Positions 1-3,508 of a stretch of DNA of 5,551 bases are shown in pieces. The notes beneath the pieces were generated by a model, which was given only the letters and a program-made list of their open reading frames with translations, was not told the origin of the DNA and did not search any database. This DNA is from Minisyncoccota bacterium (GTDB taxonomy: Bacteria; Patescibacteriota; Minisyncoccia; Minisyncoccales; RBG-13-42-11). Each line of letters begins with the position of its first letter. Within the stretch, counting starts at the first letter, position 1. The stretch is taken from positions 1 to 5,551 of the forward strand of contig JAQUAA010000037.1 of assembly GCA_028687495.1 (NCBI GenBank), written 5' to 3'. Position numbers and translations under genes: made by a program.

Positions 1-65
1 CCCTGATAAACACCGAAGACAACCGCCAGGACGATTAAACCTATAATAACTGTTTTTTTATTCAT
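1..65 (-). CDS. N-terminus of an unidentified membrane-anchored or secreted protein (partial)
   Basis: An ATG at 65 opens a reading frame that runs off the left edge after 21 codons. The visible peptide is MNKKTVIIGLIVLAVVFGVY followed by Q: two lysines and then a hydrophobic stretch of about 15 residues. This is the shape of a signal peptide or an N-terminal transmembrane anchor. No SD sequence precedes it. A TTGAGT-N17-TAAAAT promoter ends only 8 nt upstream of the ATG, so the mRNA is probably leaderless or nearly so. The function cannot be told from this fragment. Confidence 0.6.
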   Translation of the reverse strand, partial: MNKKTVIIGLIVLAVVFGVYQ

Positions 66-73
66 CGTTTATC

Positions 74-102
74 ATTTTAACGCTTTTAAAATTAAAACTC
101 AA
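74..102 (-). promoter_or_regulatory. Sigma70-type promoter for the gene at 1-65
   Basis: On the minus strand the -35 box TTGAGT (97-102) is separated by exactly 17 nt from the -10 box TAAAAT (74-79). Only 8 nt lie between the -10 box and the ATG at 65. Transcription would begin at or within a couple of bases of the start codon, giving a leaderless message. This agrees with the absence of an SD sequence. Confidence 0.5.
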
Positions 103-196
103 GCGTCCCGCCTTGTGGATAAATCGGCTTTTTAATTCCGGAGATTGTTCTAAAATATAACAACGCATAAAAAAGGTCGATTTTTAAGTTTTTCAT
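92..196 (-). CDS. Possible 34-residue hypothetical peptide
   Basis: A minus-strand ORF runs from an ATG at 196 to a TAA at 92-94. It has a GAGGA motif about 7-8 nt upstream of the start and a TATAAT at 212-217. The peptide is basic at both ends with an aromatic/leucine-rich middle (LFYALLYF) and resembles nothing I recognise. It lies between two divergent membrane-protein genes and overlaps the promoter of the gene at 1-65. No good -35 box is visible. If the TATAAT is the real -10 box, the start point would fall inside the GAGGA, so the two signals do not fit together well. It could simply be a chance ORF in an AT-rich intergenic region. Confidence 0.3.
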   Translation of the reverse strand: MKNLKIDLFYALLYFRTISGIKKPIYPQGGTLEF

Positions 197-216
197 AAAA
201 ATATCCTCAGTATTAT

Positions 217-537
217 ATGCAACAATTATTTGCTTTATTCGGCACAAGCCAGATCCAGTGGATTCTGATCCTGATCGCGGTTGACGTGGTCCTGGGCGTA
301 ATCGGCGCCCTGATGAAAAAAGAGTTCCAACTGGGCAAACTGGCCGGTTTCATGAAAAGAGGAATCCTGAGTTACGTTCTGGGTTTTGCGATTTTGGAAA
401 TAGTCGCCCAGGTCTTGCCCGCTTTAGCCATGTTCACCGCTGTCGCCTATTTCTTGATTCTCTTGGCTTTGGTAGGTTCGATACTCAGCAATCTCGGAAA
501 ATTCGGATTGAAGCTGCCCAGCATTTTAACGAAATAG
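217..537 (+). CDS. Holin-like small membrane protein
   Basis: A 106-residue protein with three predicted membrane helices at about residues 14-33, 50-66 and 68-90. A short charged loop (KKEF, residues 34-37) follows helix 1 and a KR pair (47-48) precedes helix 2. The pattern of an aspartate inside helix 1 (D23, in VDVVLGV), then a Lys/Glu loop, then a KLAGFMKRG-type linker resembles the bacteriophage holin families annotated in many bacterial genomes. In phages such proteins form membrane lesions for lysis; chromosomal copies without an endolysin have no established role, and no lysis gene is visible here. An in-frame stop at 196-198 leaves the ATG at 217 as the first possible ATG start. No SD sequence or convincing promoter is seen. 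It is the only clear plus-strand gene and ends at the terminator near 561-576. The family call rests on helix pattern and motif resemblance only. Confidence 0.75.
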   Translation: MQQLFALFGTSQIQWILILIAVDVVLGVIGALMKKEFQLGKLAGFMKRGILSYVLGFAILEIVAQVLPALAMFTAVAYFLILLALVGSILSNLGKFGLKLPSILTK

Positions 538-553
538 AAAAGATTTGTGAAAC

Positions 554-582
554 AAAAAAAACGCCCGCCCGGGCGTTTTTTT
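554..582. terminator. Bidirectional intrinsic terminator
   Basis: ACGCCC (561-566) pairs with GGGCGT (571-576) around a GCCC loop. It is flanked by an A7 run (554-560) and a T7 run (576-582), so a U tract follows the hairpin on either strand. It lies between the converging ends of the holin-like gene (stop at 537) and the membrane-protein gene (stop at 588) and can serve both. Confidence 0.85.
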
Positions 583-587
583 ATTCC

Positions 588-911
588 TTAAGATTCTTTT
601 TTAACCACGACTTGATGCCAGTCGTCGTAACAGACTATTCCCTGGAAAATCAGTCCCCCCAGAAATCCGGAAGCGAGCTGGACGGGCACCGGAGAAACTT
701 TGTAAAAAAGGATCAAAGGCAAGATTCCCAGAGCCAGCAGCCAATGATGAAGATGCAGCCTGTATTTTCCGAAATGCAAAACGAGCGATTTCAGTTTCGG
801 GGAAAAGAAAAGGGCGGAGAAATAACCCACAACCATTGCCAAATAAACCTCTATGGAAAACAGGGCTATGGGTGCTCCGAAAAATATTTTCAGGTTATTT
901 ATCTTTCTCAT
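588..911 (-). CDS. Conserved-looking membrane protein with HxHHW and YDDWH motifs
   Basis: A 107-residue protein with hydrophobic segments at about 12-36, 57-72 and 76-94. Two polar clusters sit at the membrane edges: HLHHW (residues 53-57) opening the second segment and YDDWH (95-99) just after the third. Histidines H53, H55, H56 and H99 with D96 and D97 could form one metal site or active site if the segments pack together. That is inference; I do not recognise a named family. The ATG at 911 has no clear SD (a GGA lies 7 nt upstream). The gene starts 13 nt after tRNA-Trp and ends at the shared terminator, so it is probably the last gene of the trmD/tRNA/rpmG transcript. The place after tRNA-Trp is often held by secE in other bacteria, but this protein is not SecE, which is shorter and usually has one helix. 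Confidence 0.7.
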   Translation of the reverse strand: MRKINNLKIFFGAPIALFSIEVYLAMVVGYFSALFFSPKLKSLVLHFGKYRLHLHHWLLALGILPLILFYKVSPVPVQLASGFLGGLIFQGIVCYDDWHQVVVKKES

Positions 912-924
912 AATAAAATCCGTG

Positions 925-995
925 CGGGGACTAAGGGAATTGAACCCCTATCAGCGGTTTTGGAGACCGCAGTTTTGCCGTTAAACTAAGTCCCC
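925..995 (-). tRNA. trnW: tRNA-Trp(CCA)
   Basis: Full cloverleaf on the minus strand. The acceptor GGGGACT pairs with AGTCCCC. The D stem is GTTT/AAAC and the anticodon stem GCGGT/ACCGC carries the loop CTCCAAA (anticodon CCA). The T arm has a GGTTCAATTCC core. The discriminator base is G at 925. The 3' CCA is not encoded (CAC follows), so a CCA-adding enzyme is needed. It lies between rpmG and the 107-residue membrane protein. Confidence 0.95.
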
Positions 996-1023
996 AGTGC
1001 TTTTGCCTTGAGCATTATCTCAA

Positions 1024-1185
1024 TTATCTCTTCGCCTCTTTGTGCACGGTGTTCTTCCTGCACCATTTGCAAAATTTCTTCAACTCCAACTTCTCAACAG
1101 CTTTTTTCGATTTGCGGGTGAAATAGTTGATTCTTTTGCATTCCTGGCACTGGAGTTTTGAAAATGGTCTTTTTTTAACTGCCAT
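1024..1185 (-). CDS. rpmG: 50S ribosomal protein bL33
   Basis: A 53-residue basic protein starting MAVKKRPFSKLQCQECKRIN. It has the bL33 layout: two CxxC knuckles (C13/C16 and C39/C42) that form a zinc site, the NYFTRKSKK segment after the first pair, and a KNTVHKE end with a final AKR. Length matches the family (about 50-55 residues). It is a large-subunit protein near the E site. All four cysteines are present, so this is the zinc-binding (C+) form. The ATG at 1185 fits the family N-terminus. No SD sequence is visible; the upstream stretch is almost pure A on the minus strand. It sits between tRNA-Thr and tRNA-Trp, probably on one transcript with them. Confidence 0.95.
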   Translation of the reverse strand: MAVKKRPFSKLQCQECKRINYFTRKSKKAVEKLELKKFCKWCRKNTVHKEAKR

Positions 1186-1223
1186 ATGTTTTTTTTATTT
1201 TTTTCACTTCGCTATCGCTCGTG

Positions 1224-1296
1224 AGCCTGAGGCCGGGATTGAACCGGCGACCTCGTCTTTACCAAAGACGTGCTCTGCCAACTGAGCTACCCAGGC
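1224..1296 (-). tRNA. trnT: tRNA-Thr(GGT)
   Basis: Full cloverleaf on the minus strand. The acceptor GCCTGGG pairs with CTCAGGC with one G-T pair. The D arm GCTCAGTTGGCAGAGC is standard. The anticodon stem CGTCT/AGACG carries the loop TTGGTAA (anticodon GGT), and the T stem is GCCGG/CCGGC with loop TTCAATC. The discriminator is T at 1224 and no CCA is encoded. It is separated from tRNA-Tyr by 9 nt. Confidence 0.95.
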
Positions 1297-1305
1297 GGAA
1301 TTCTG

Positions 1306-1388
1306 TGGGTAGGGAGGGATTCGAACCCCCGTAGCCCGAAGGCATCTGATTTACAGTCAGACCCGATTGGCCGCTCCGGCACCTACCC
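1306..1388 (-). tRNA. trnY: tRNA-Tyr(GTA)
   Basis: Full class II cloverleaf on the minus strand with the long variable arm expected of bacterial tRNA-Tyr (TGCCTTCGGGCTAC, a small CC-TTCG-GG type hairpin). The acceptor GGGTAGG pairs perfectly with CCTACCC. The anticodon stem TCTGA/TCAGA carries loop CTGTAAA (anticodon GTA). The T loop is TTCGAAT. The discriminator is A at 1306 and no CCA is encoded. The 43 nt between the trmD stop and this tRNA contain no terminator, so it may be cut from the khpA-trmD transcript. Confidence 0.95.
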
Positions 1389-1431
1389 GCTGATAATACT
1401 AAATAATGATAATAGGATAGCAGAAAAATTT

Positions 1432-2100
1432 CTAATTGCCAATGGCTTTCTGGTACTTCTTCCGCCACTCTTGGATTTTTTGATGATGCCCAGAAAGCAG
1501 AACTTTCGGCACCCGCCATCTTGCTTTCTTTTTAGGCTCAAACACTTCCGGTCTCGTGTATTGCGGATATTCGATGAATCCTTTTTCTTTGGTGATTCTT
1601 TCCTTAAGCAGTTCCGGTTTGCCCAAGACGCCTGGAATCAACCTGGCTATTGTTTCCGTCACTATCATTGCCGGCAATTCTCCTCCCATCAAGTCGTAAT
1701 CGCCGACGGACAGTTCCACGTCGGCAAGGTGTTTGGCCACCCTCTCGTCCACTCCTTCGTAACGGCCGCAGATCATGATTATCTGGTTAAGTTTTGAAAA
1801 CTGATAAGCTAATTTCTGATTGAATTTCCTGCCCCGGGGCGTGAACAAAATCACTTTCGCCCTTTTGTTTTTCTTGATCTTCTTCATTGCCCTGTAAATC
1901 GGCTCCACTTTCAGCACCATGCCCAGTCCCCCGCCAAAGGGCCGGTCATCGACCGTCTGATGACGGTCCCGGGTATAGTCCCTCAGATTATGGATGTTAA
2001 TCTTAACCAGACCGCGTTCTCCCGCTTTTTTAATAAAAGATTCTTTGAGGTAAGAATCGAAAATCTTCGGAAAAATTGTGATGATGTCGAACTTAATCAT
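1432..2100 (-). CDS. trmD: tRNA (guanine-N1-)-methyltransferase TrmD
   Basis: A 222-residue SPOUT-class enzyme that methylates G37 to m1G37 in tRNAs reading certain CNN codons, using S-adenosylmethionine, to prevent +1 frameshifting. Visible motifs: DDRPFGGGLGM (residues 51-61), the knot segments LFTPRGRKF (85-93) and ICGRYEGVDERV (110-121), SVGDYDLMGGELPAM (131-145), TIARLIPGVLG (150-160, with R153 at the place of catalytic R154 of the H. influenzae enzyme), YPQYTRPEVF (179-188) and LLSGHHQKIQEW (201-212). The residue aligned with the general base D169 is E178, an acidic swap I recall from other bacterial TrmDs. The protein stops soon after the LSGxHxxI motif, about 20-30 residues shorter than the E. 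coli enzyme. The ATG at 2100 gives the family N-terminus FDIITIFPKIF. No SD sequence is present; a strong hairpin ends 8 nt before the start codon. Its upstream neighbour is khpA; rimM, usual at this place, is missing. Confidence 0.98.
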   Translation of the reverse strand: MIKFDIITIFPKIFDSYLKESFIKKAGERGLVKINIHNLRDYTRDRHQTVDDRPFGGGLGMVLKVEPIYRAMKKIKKNKRAKVILFTPRGRKFNQKLAYQFSKLNQIIMICGRYEGVDERVAKHLADVELSVGDYDLMGGELPAMIVTETIARLIPGVLGKPELLKERITKEKGFIEYPQYTRPEVFEPKKKARWRVPKVLLSGHHQKIQEWRKKYQKAIGN

Positions 2101-2108
2101 GCGAAAAA

Positions 2109-2143
2109 GAAAACAGGGCTATCACAATGATAGCACTGTTTTC
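2109..2143 (-). terminator. Hairpin with U-rich tail directly before trmD (attenuator or terminator)
   Basis: GAAAACAG (2109-2116) pairs with CTGTTTTC (2136-2143). GCTATCA (2118-2124) pairs with TGATAGC (2128-2134) around a 3-nt loop, with a single mismatch (2117/2135) between the two stems. On the minus-strand RNA the 3' arm runs into UUUUCUUUUU and then the trmD AUG 8 nt later. It has the shape of an intrinsic terminator or attenuator between khpA and trmD and could also limit ribosome access to the trmD start. Confidence 0.65.
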
Positions 2144-2150
2144 ACTTGAT

Positions 2151-2173
2151 GTAAACTTTAAGAGTCAGTTTAC
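2151..2173 (-). other. Hairpin over the khpA stop codon
   Basis: GTAAACT (2151-2157) pairs perfectly with AGTTTAC (2167-2173) around a 9-nt loop. The khpA TAA (2170-2172) lies in the stem. Only 7 nt separate it from the next hairpin at 2109-2143, so the khpA-trmD junction consists of two tandem hairpins. There is no U tract after this one. Confidence 0.5.
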
Positions 2174-2481
2174 AATTTCAGATCTTCAATAGATGCTGCT
2201 TTTCTTTCTCGAATAACTCTACCGCCTTCTGGTTCTTCGATCTTCAAATTCACTCTTGCGTGATTCTTAAGACCGACGATGCGAACCAAATTTCTGATTG
2301 CTCTGGCAGTAGAACCAGCTTTTCCGATGATCTGACCCATATCTTCAGGGTTAACTTTCAAAGAAAGCAGAACCCCCATCTCATCAACCTTGCGGTCGAT
2401 TTTGACGTCTTCCGGGTGATCAACCAAAGCTTTGATGATGGACTCAAGAAAGTCCTGATCGCTTGTTTTTTTCTCAGCCAT
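2170..2481 (-). CDS. khpA: KH-domain RNA-binding protein KhpA
   Basis: A 103-residue protein with one KH domain. The RNA-binding loop is GKAG (residues 53-56) within GQIIGKAGSTARAIRNLV, flanked by the beta strand GVLLSLKVNPED and the strand ARVNLKIEEP. KhpA (YlqC) usually has 75-85 residues; this one has about 8 extra at the N-terminus and about 18 extra charged residues at the C-terminus (GGRVIRERKAASIEDLKL). Known KhpA proteins bind RNA widely and in Firmicutes act with KhpB in cell envelope and division control; its place between rpsP and rimM/trmD is conserved in many bacteria. Here it is cut off from rpsP by about 1.5 kb of small genes and has its own promoter at 2545-2572, with a leader of about 55 nt. 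No SD sequence precedes the ATG at 2481. Confidence 0.93.
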   Translation of the reverse strand: MAEKKTSDQDFLESIIKALVDHPEDVKIDRKVDEMGVLLSLKVNPEDMGQIIGKAGSTARAIRNLVRIVGLKNHARVNLKIEEPEGGRVIRERKAASIEDLKL

Positions 2482-2524
2482 GAATCTTTCAGTATTACAG
2501 ATAATTGATATTAACGACCTTTGC

Positions 2525-2552
2525 TTGAATTACTGCTAATCAATATTTTAAT
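2525..2552 (+). promoter_or_regulatory. Possible plus-strand promoter facing the 2579-2699 hairpins
   Basis: TTGAAT (2525-2530) and TTTAAT (2547-2552) are separated by 16 nt on the plus strand. The boxes match the sigma70 consensus at 4/6 and 5/6 positions. It overlaps the opposing khpA promoter. If active it would start an RNA near 2559 that runs through the three hairpins and antisense to the end of the gene at 2686-2865. The region is AT-rich, so chance boxes are likely. Confidence 0.25.
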
Positions 2553-2572
2553 TTATTTTCGGGCCTTGTCAA
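2545..2572 (-). promoter_or_regulatory. Promoter of khpA-trmD-tRNA operon
   Basis: On the minus strand a perfect -35 box TTGACA (2567-2572) is followed after 16 nt by TAAAAT (2545-2550, 5/6 match). Transcription should start near 2538, leaving a leader of about 55 nt before the khpA ATG at 2481. It lets khpA, trmD and probably the tRNA/rpmG genes be expressed separately from nusB-rnc-rpsP. Confidence 0.65.
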
Positions 2573-2578
2573 TAGAGC

Positions 2579-2637
2579 CCAGAAGTGCTCCCCCAACAGG
2601 AGGAGAGAGAATCATTCTGTTGGGAAAGCGCTTCTGG
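2579..2637. other. Long two-part hairpin (A), first of three in a row
   Basis: An 11-bp outer stem joins 2579-2589 to 2627-2637 (CCAGAAGTGCT with AGCGCTTCTGG). A symmetric 2x2 internal loop (CC/AA) follows, then an 8-bp inner stem CCCAACAG (2592-2599) with CTGTTGGG (2617-2624), and a 17-nt purine-rich loop containing GGAGGAGAGAG. The single imperfect outer pair (2586/2630) is G-U on the plus strand and A-C on the minus strand. No U tract follows on either side. It abuts the next hairpin without a gap. Confidence 0.7.
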
Positions 2638-2674
2638 AGAGGAGGGTAATCAGAATTCTGATCGCCCTCCTCTT
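2637..2674. other. Long hairpin with palindromic core (B)
   Basis: AGAGGAGGG (2638-2646) pairs with CCCTCCTCT (2665-2673). Inside lies a perfect 14-nt palindrome, ATCAGAATTCTGAT (2649-2662), joined to the outer stem by two imperfect pairs. As RNA it forms a nearly unbroken stem with a minimal loop. As DNA the dyad could also be a protein-binding site. It lies between hairpins A and C. Confidence 0.7.
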
Positions 2675-2677
2675 ACA

Positions 2678-2699
2678 ATCTCCGGCTAACGCCAGAGAT
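2678..2699 (-). other. Hairpin over the stop codon of gene 2686-2865 (C)
   Basis: On the minus-strand RNA, AUCUCUGGC pairs with GCCGGAGAU (nine pairs including one U-G) around a GUUA tetraloop. The UAG stop (2686-2688) straddles the loop and the 3' arm. The U-G pair exists only in the minus-strand RNA, which favours a role in that transcript. No U tract follows. Hairpin B starts 3 nt further on. Confidence 0.55.
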
Positions 2700-2865
2700 G
2701 TCTGTTATCGCGGAGCCATTGTAAGGTCGCCTCGTCTTTTTTCGCCTTGGCTTTCGCTTCGGCGGCATGATAAGACTCTTCGGCCTCGGTTCGCGCGACA
2801 TGTCTGTCGTGCTTCTCCATAACAGCGGCAACTGACGCATCTTTCGGCAAACCGTTTCTCGACAC
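2686..2865 (-). CDS. Small hypothetical charged helical protein, GTG start
   Basis: A 59-residue protein starting MSRNGLPKDASVAAVMEKHD and ending LQWLRDNRHLWR before a TAG. The middle (residues 17-47) is rich in Glu, Lys, Ala and Arg with almost no bulky hydrophobics and should be one long helix or coiled coil; the end is Trp/Arg-rich. The GTG start at 2865 is supported by a strong SD, AAAAGGAG (2872-2879), 6 nt upstream. An in-frame TGA lies a few codons further up and no ATG falls between it and the GTG. An ATG at 2887 opens a different frame whose product (MSTKGERSVEK...) has no protein-like character. I recognise no family. It lies 48 nt after gene 2914-3222 and is probably co-transcribed with it. 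CpG-rich codons set it apart from the core genes. Confidence 0.7.
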   Translation of the reverse strand: MSRNGLPKDASVAAVMEKHDRHVARTEAEESYHAAEAKAKAKKDEATLQWLRDNRHLWR

Positions 2866-2871
2866 TTCTTT

Positions 2872-2879
2872 CTCCTTTT
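2872..2879 (-). promoter_or_regulatory. Strong SD that fixes the GTG start at 2865
   Basis: AAAAGGAG on the minus strand lies 6 nt before the GTG. It is the main evidence that the GTG, and not the out-of-frame ATG at 2887, is the real start. Confidence 0.75.
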
Positions 2880-2881
2880 GT

Positions 2882-2907
2882 GCTCATTGAGTTTAAAACT
2901 CGTGAGC
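2882..2907. other. Intergenic hairpin between the two small genes
   Basis: GCTCA (2882-2886) pairs with TGAGC (2903-2907). Inside, GAGTT (2889-2893) pairs with AACTC (2897-2901), with a small internal loop between the two stems. It begins 6 nt after the stop of gene 2914-3222 and ends shortly before the SD of gene 2686-2865. It lacks a U tract, so an mRNA-stability or translation-spacing role is as likely as termination. Confidence 0.5.
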
Positions 2908-2913
2908 GTAAAG

Positions 2914-3222
2914 TTATCTCCTGCCTTGCACTAACTTGTCGAACTCTTCCCTGCCGTGGTCTCGCCTTAGTATGGCAAGCCAATGGGCATGTTGAGCCAT
3001 CTTCCGCGCTTCTTCATCGGTGAATTTTCGATCACCGTTGCCGAACCTCTCAAGCTTCATCAGGGCTTCCACTATCTTGAAGGTCTGAGTCGGAGACTCT
3101 TTTTCAGCGATTTCGATGAACCGCCTGCGAAGCTCCGGATCATCAAGTAAGAGAAGGGGCGCCGACCAAGCTTGGAGTTTGTACAGGGGATGACTGATCA
3201 TACCTGCATTAGGTGTAGTCAT
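2914..3222 (-). CDS. Hypothetical helical protein
   Basis: A 102-residue protein with no signal peptide or membrane segment and no cysteines. Residues 12-27 are moderately hydrophobic (PLYKLQAWSAPLLLLD). After that it is amphipathic helix: 28-42 (DPELRRRFIEIAEKE), 46-61 (TQTFKIVEALMKLERF), 67-88 (FTDEEARKMAQHAHWLAILRRD) and a basic end. I do not recognise the family; it looks like a small soluble all-alpha protein. The ATG at 3222 is supported by a very strong SD, AAAGGAGG (3232-3239), 9 nt upstream, the best in the window. It heads a probable two-gene unit with 2686-2865, driven by the promoter at 3340-3368 through a leader of about 110 nt. Confidence 0.75.
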   Translation of the reverse strand: MTTPNAGMISHPLYKLQAWSAPLLLLDDPELRRRFIEIAEKESPTQTFKIVEALMKLERFGNGDRKFTDEEARKMAQHAHWLAILRRDHGREEFDKLVQGRR

Positions 3223-3231
3223 GCTTTTGGT

Positions 3232-3239
3232 CCTCCTTT
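3232..3239 (-). promoter_or_regulatory. Strong SD of gene 2914-3222
   Basis: AAAGGAGG on the minus strand lies 9 nt before the ATG at 3222. Core genes in the same window (trmD, rpmG, rpsP, khpA) have no such motif. Confidence 0.8.
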
Positions 3240-3272
3240 CTTTTCATTCCCTATTCATTTGTATTATGTAAA

Positions 3273-3285
3273 CGAGCTAGGCTCG
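3273..3285. other. Small palindrome in the leader of gene 2914-3222
   Basis: CGAGC and GCTCG flank a 3-nt centre (TAG). It lies in the predicted leader, or alternatively inside the 17-nt spacer of a weaker second promoter (TTTAAT at 3286-3291, CATAAT at 3263-3268), where it would be placed like an operator. It could act as an RNA hairpin or a DNA-binding site. Confidence 0.4.
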
Positions 3286-3339
3286 ATTAAACGTTGTCAA
3301 TAATCAATTTTCTTCTAAAGATAAACTGAAATTAGATTT

Positions 3340-3368
3340 AGTATATACTGAATAATTTGAAATGTCAT
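3340..3368 (-). promoter_or_regulatory. Promoter for genes 2914-3222 and 2686-2865
   Basis: On the minus strand ATGACA (3363-3368) and TATACT (3340-3345) each match the sigma70 consensus at 5 of 6 positions, with 17 nt between them. The -10 box overlaps the palindrome AGTATATACT. Transcription would start near 3333, about 110 nt before the ATG at 3222. The surrounding 3300-3390 stretch is very AT-rich and holds no gene. Confidence 0.5.
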
Positions 3369-3390
3369 ATATTTATAATATTTTTATATT

Positions 3391-3433
3391 CCCATCTTTC
3401 AGCTCACTTCCTTTGAAATGGGCTGAAATTGGG
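3391..3433. other. Structured element with two alternative hairpins
   Basis: The arm at 3391-3403 can pair in two ways. It can pair with 3414-3422: CCCA with TGGG and TTTCA with TGAAA. It can also pair with 3422-3433: CCCA with TGGG and TTTCAGC with GCTGAAA. The two 3' arms are near direct repeats (TGAAATGGG and TGAAATTGGG), so the hairpins exclude each other. It is the outermost of three hairpins after gene 3496-3807. No U tract follows on the minus strand; the next bases are AT-rich. Confidence 0.5.
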
Positions 3434-3475
3434 AGGGGAATTTGCGACGTGCAAGAGATTTCGCTTACTCCCCTC
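3433..3475. other. Hairpin, middle of the second three-hairpin cluster
   Basis: GAGGGGA (3433-3439) pairs perfectly with TCCCCTC (3469-3475). A short GCGA/TCGC stem lies inside the loop. It directly abuts the alternative hairpins on its left and is 6 nt from the stop-codon hairpin on its right. Confidence 0.5.
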
Positions 3476-3481
3476 ATGTGG

Positions 3482-3508
3482 CGCTGCGTTTTAGTTCAAT
3501 TGGCAGCG
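3482..3508 (-). other. Hairpin over the stop codon of gene 3496-3807
   Basis: CGCTGC (3482-3487) pairs perfectly with GCAGCG (3503-3508) around a 15-nt loop that holds the TGA stop (3496-3498). No U tract follows. The placement copies that of hairpin C at gene 2686-2865. Confidence 0.5.

Noticed and set aside
588..911. SecE, from its place after tRNA-Trp
   Set aside because: The protein has three hydrophobic segments and His/Asp clusters; SecE is shorter, usually has one helix and lacks these motifs.
1259..1797. Open frames on both strands over the tRNA-Thr/tRNA-Tyr/trmD region
   Set aside because: They read through tRNA genes and opposite the clearly conserved trmD, and their translations show no protein features.
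2649..2662. The palindrome ATCAGAATTCTGAT as a stand-alone operator
   Set aside because: It is enclosed by a longer stem that extends the same symmetry, so a single long hairpin explains it better. A protein site is not excluded but has no separate support.
2705..2983. 92-codon frame that includes the ATG at 2887
   Set aside because: The translation is Arg/Cys-rich and random in character, runs through the end of gene 2914-3222, and lacks the SD support that the overlapping GTG frame has.
2579..3508. Integron-like cassette array (small genes each followed by an inverted repeat)
   Set aside because: attC sites need GTTRRRY and RYYYAAC core boxes. The nearest match, GTTAGCC at 2684-2690 on the minus strand, does not fit. 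The hairpins are unlike one another and no integrase is present.
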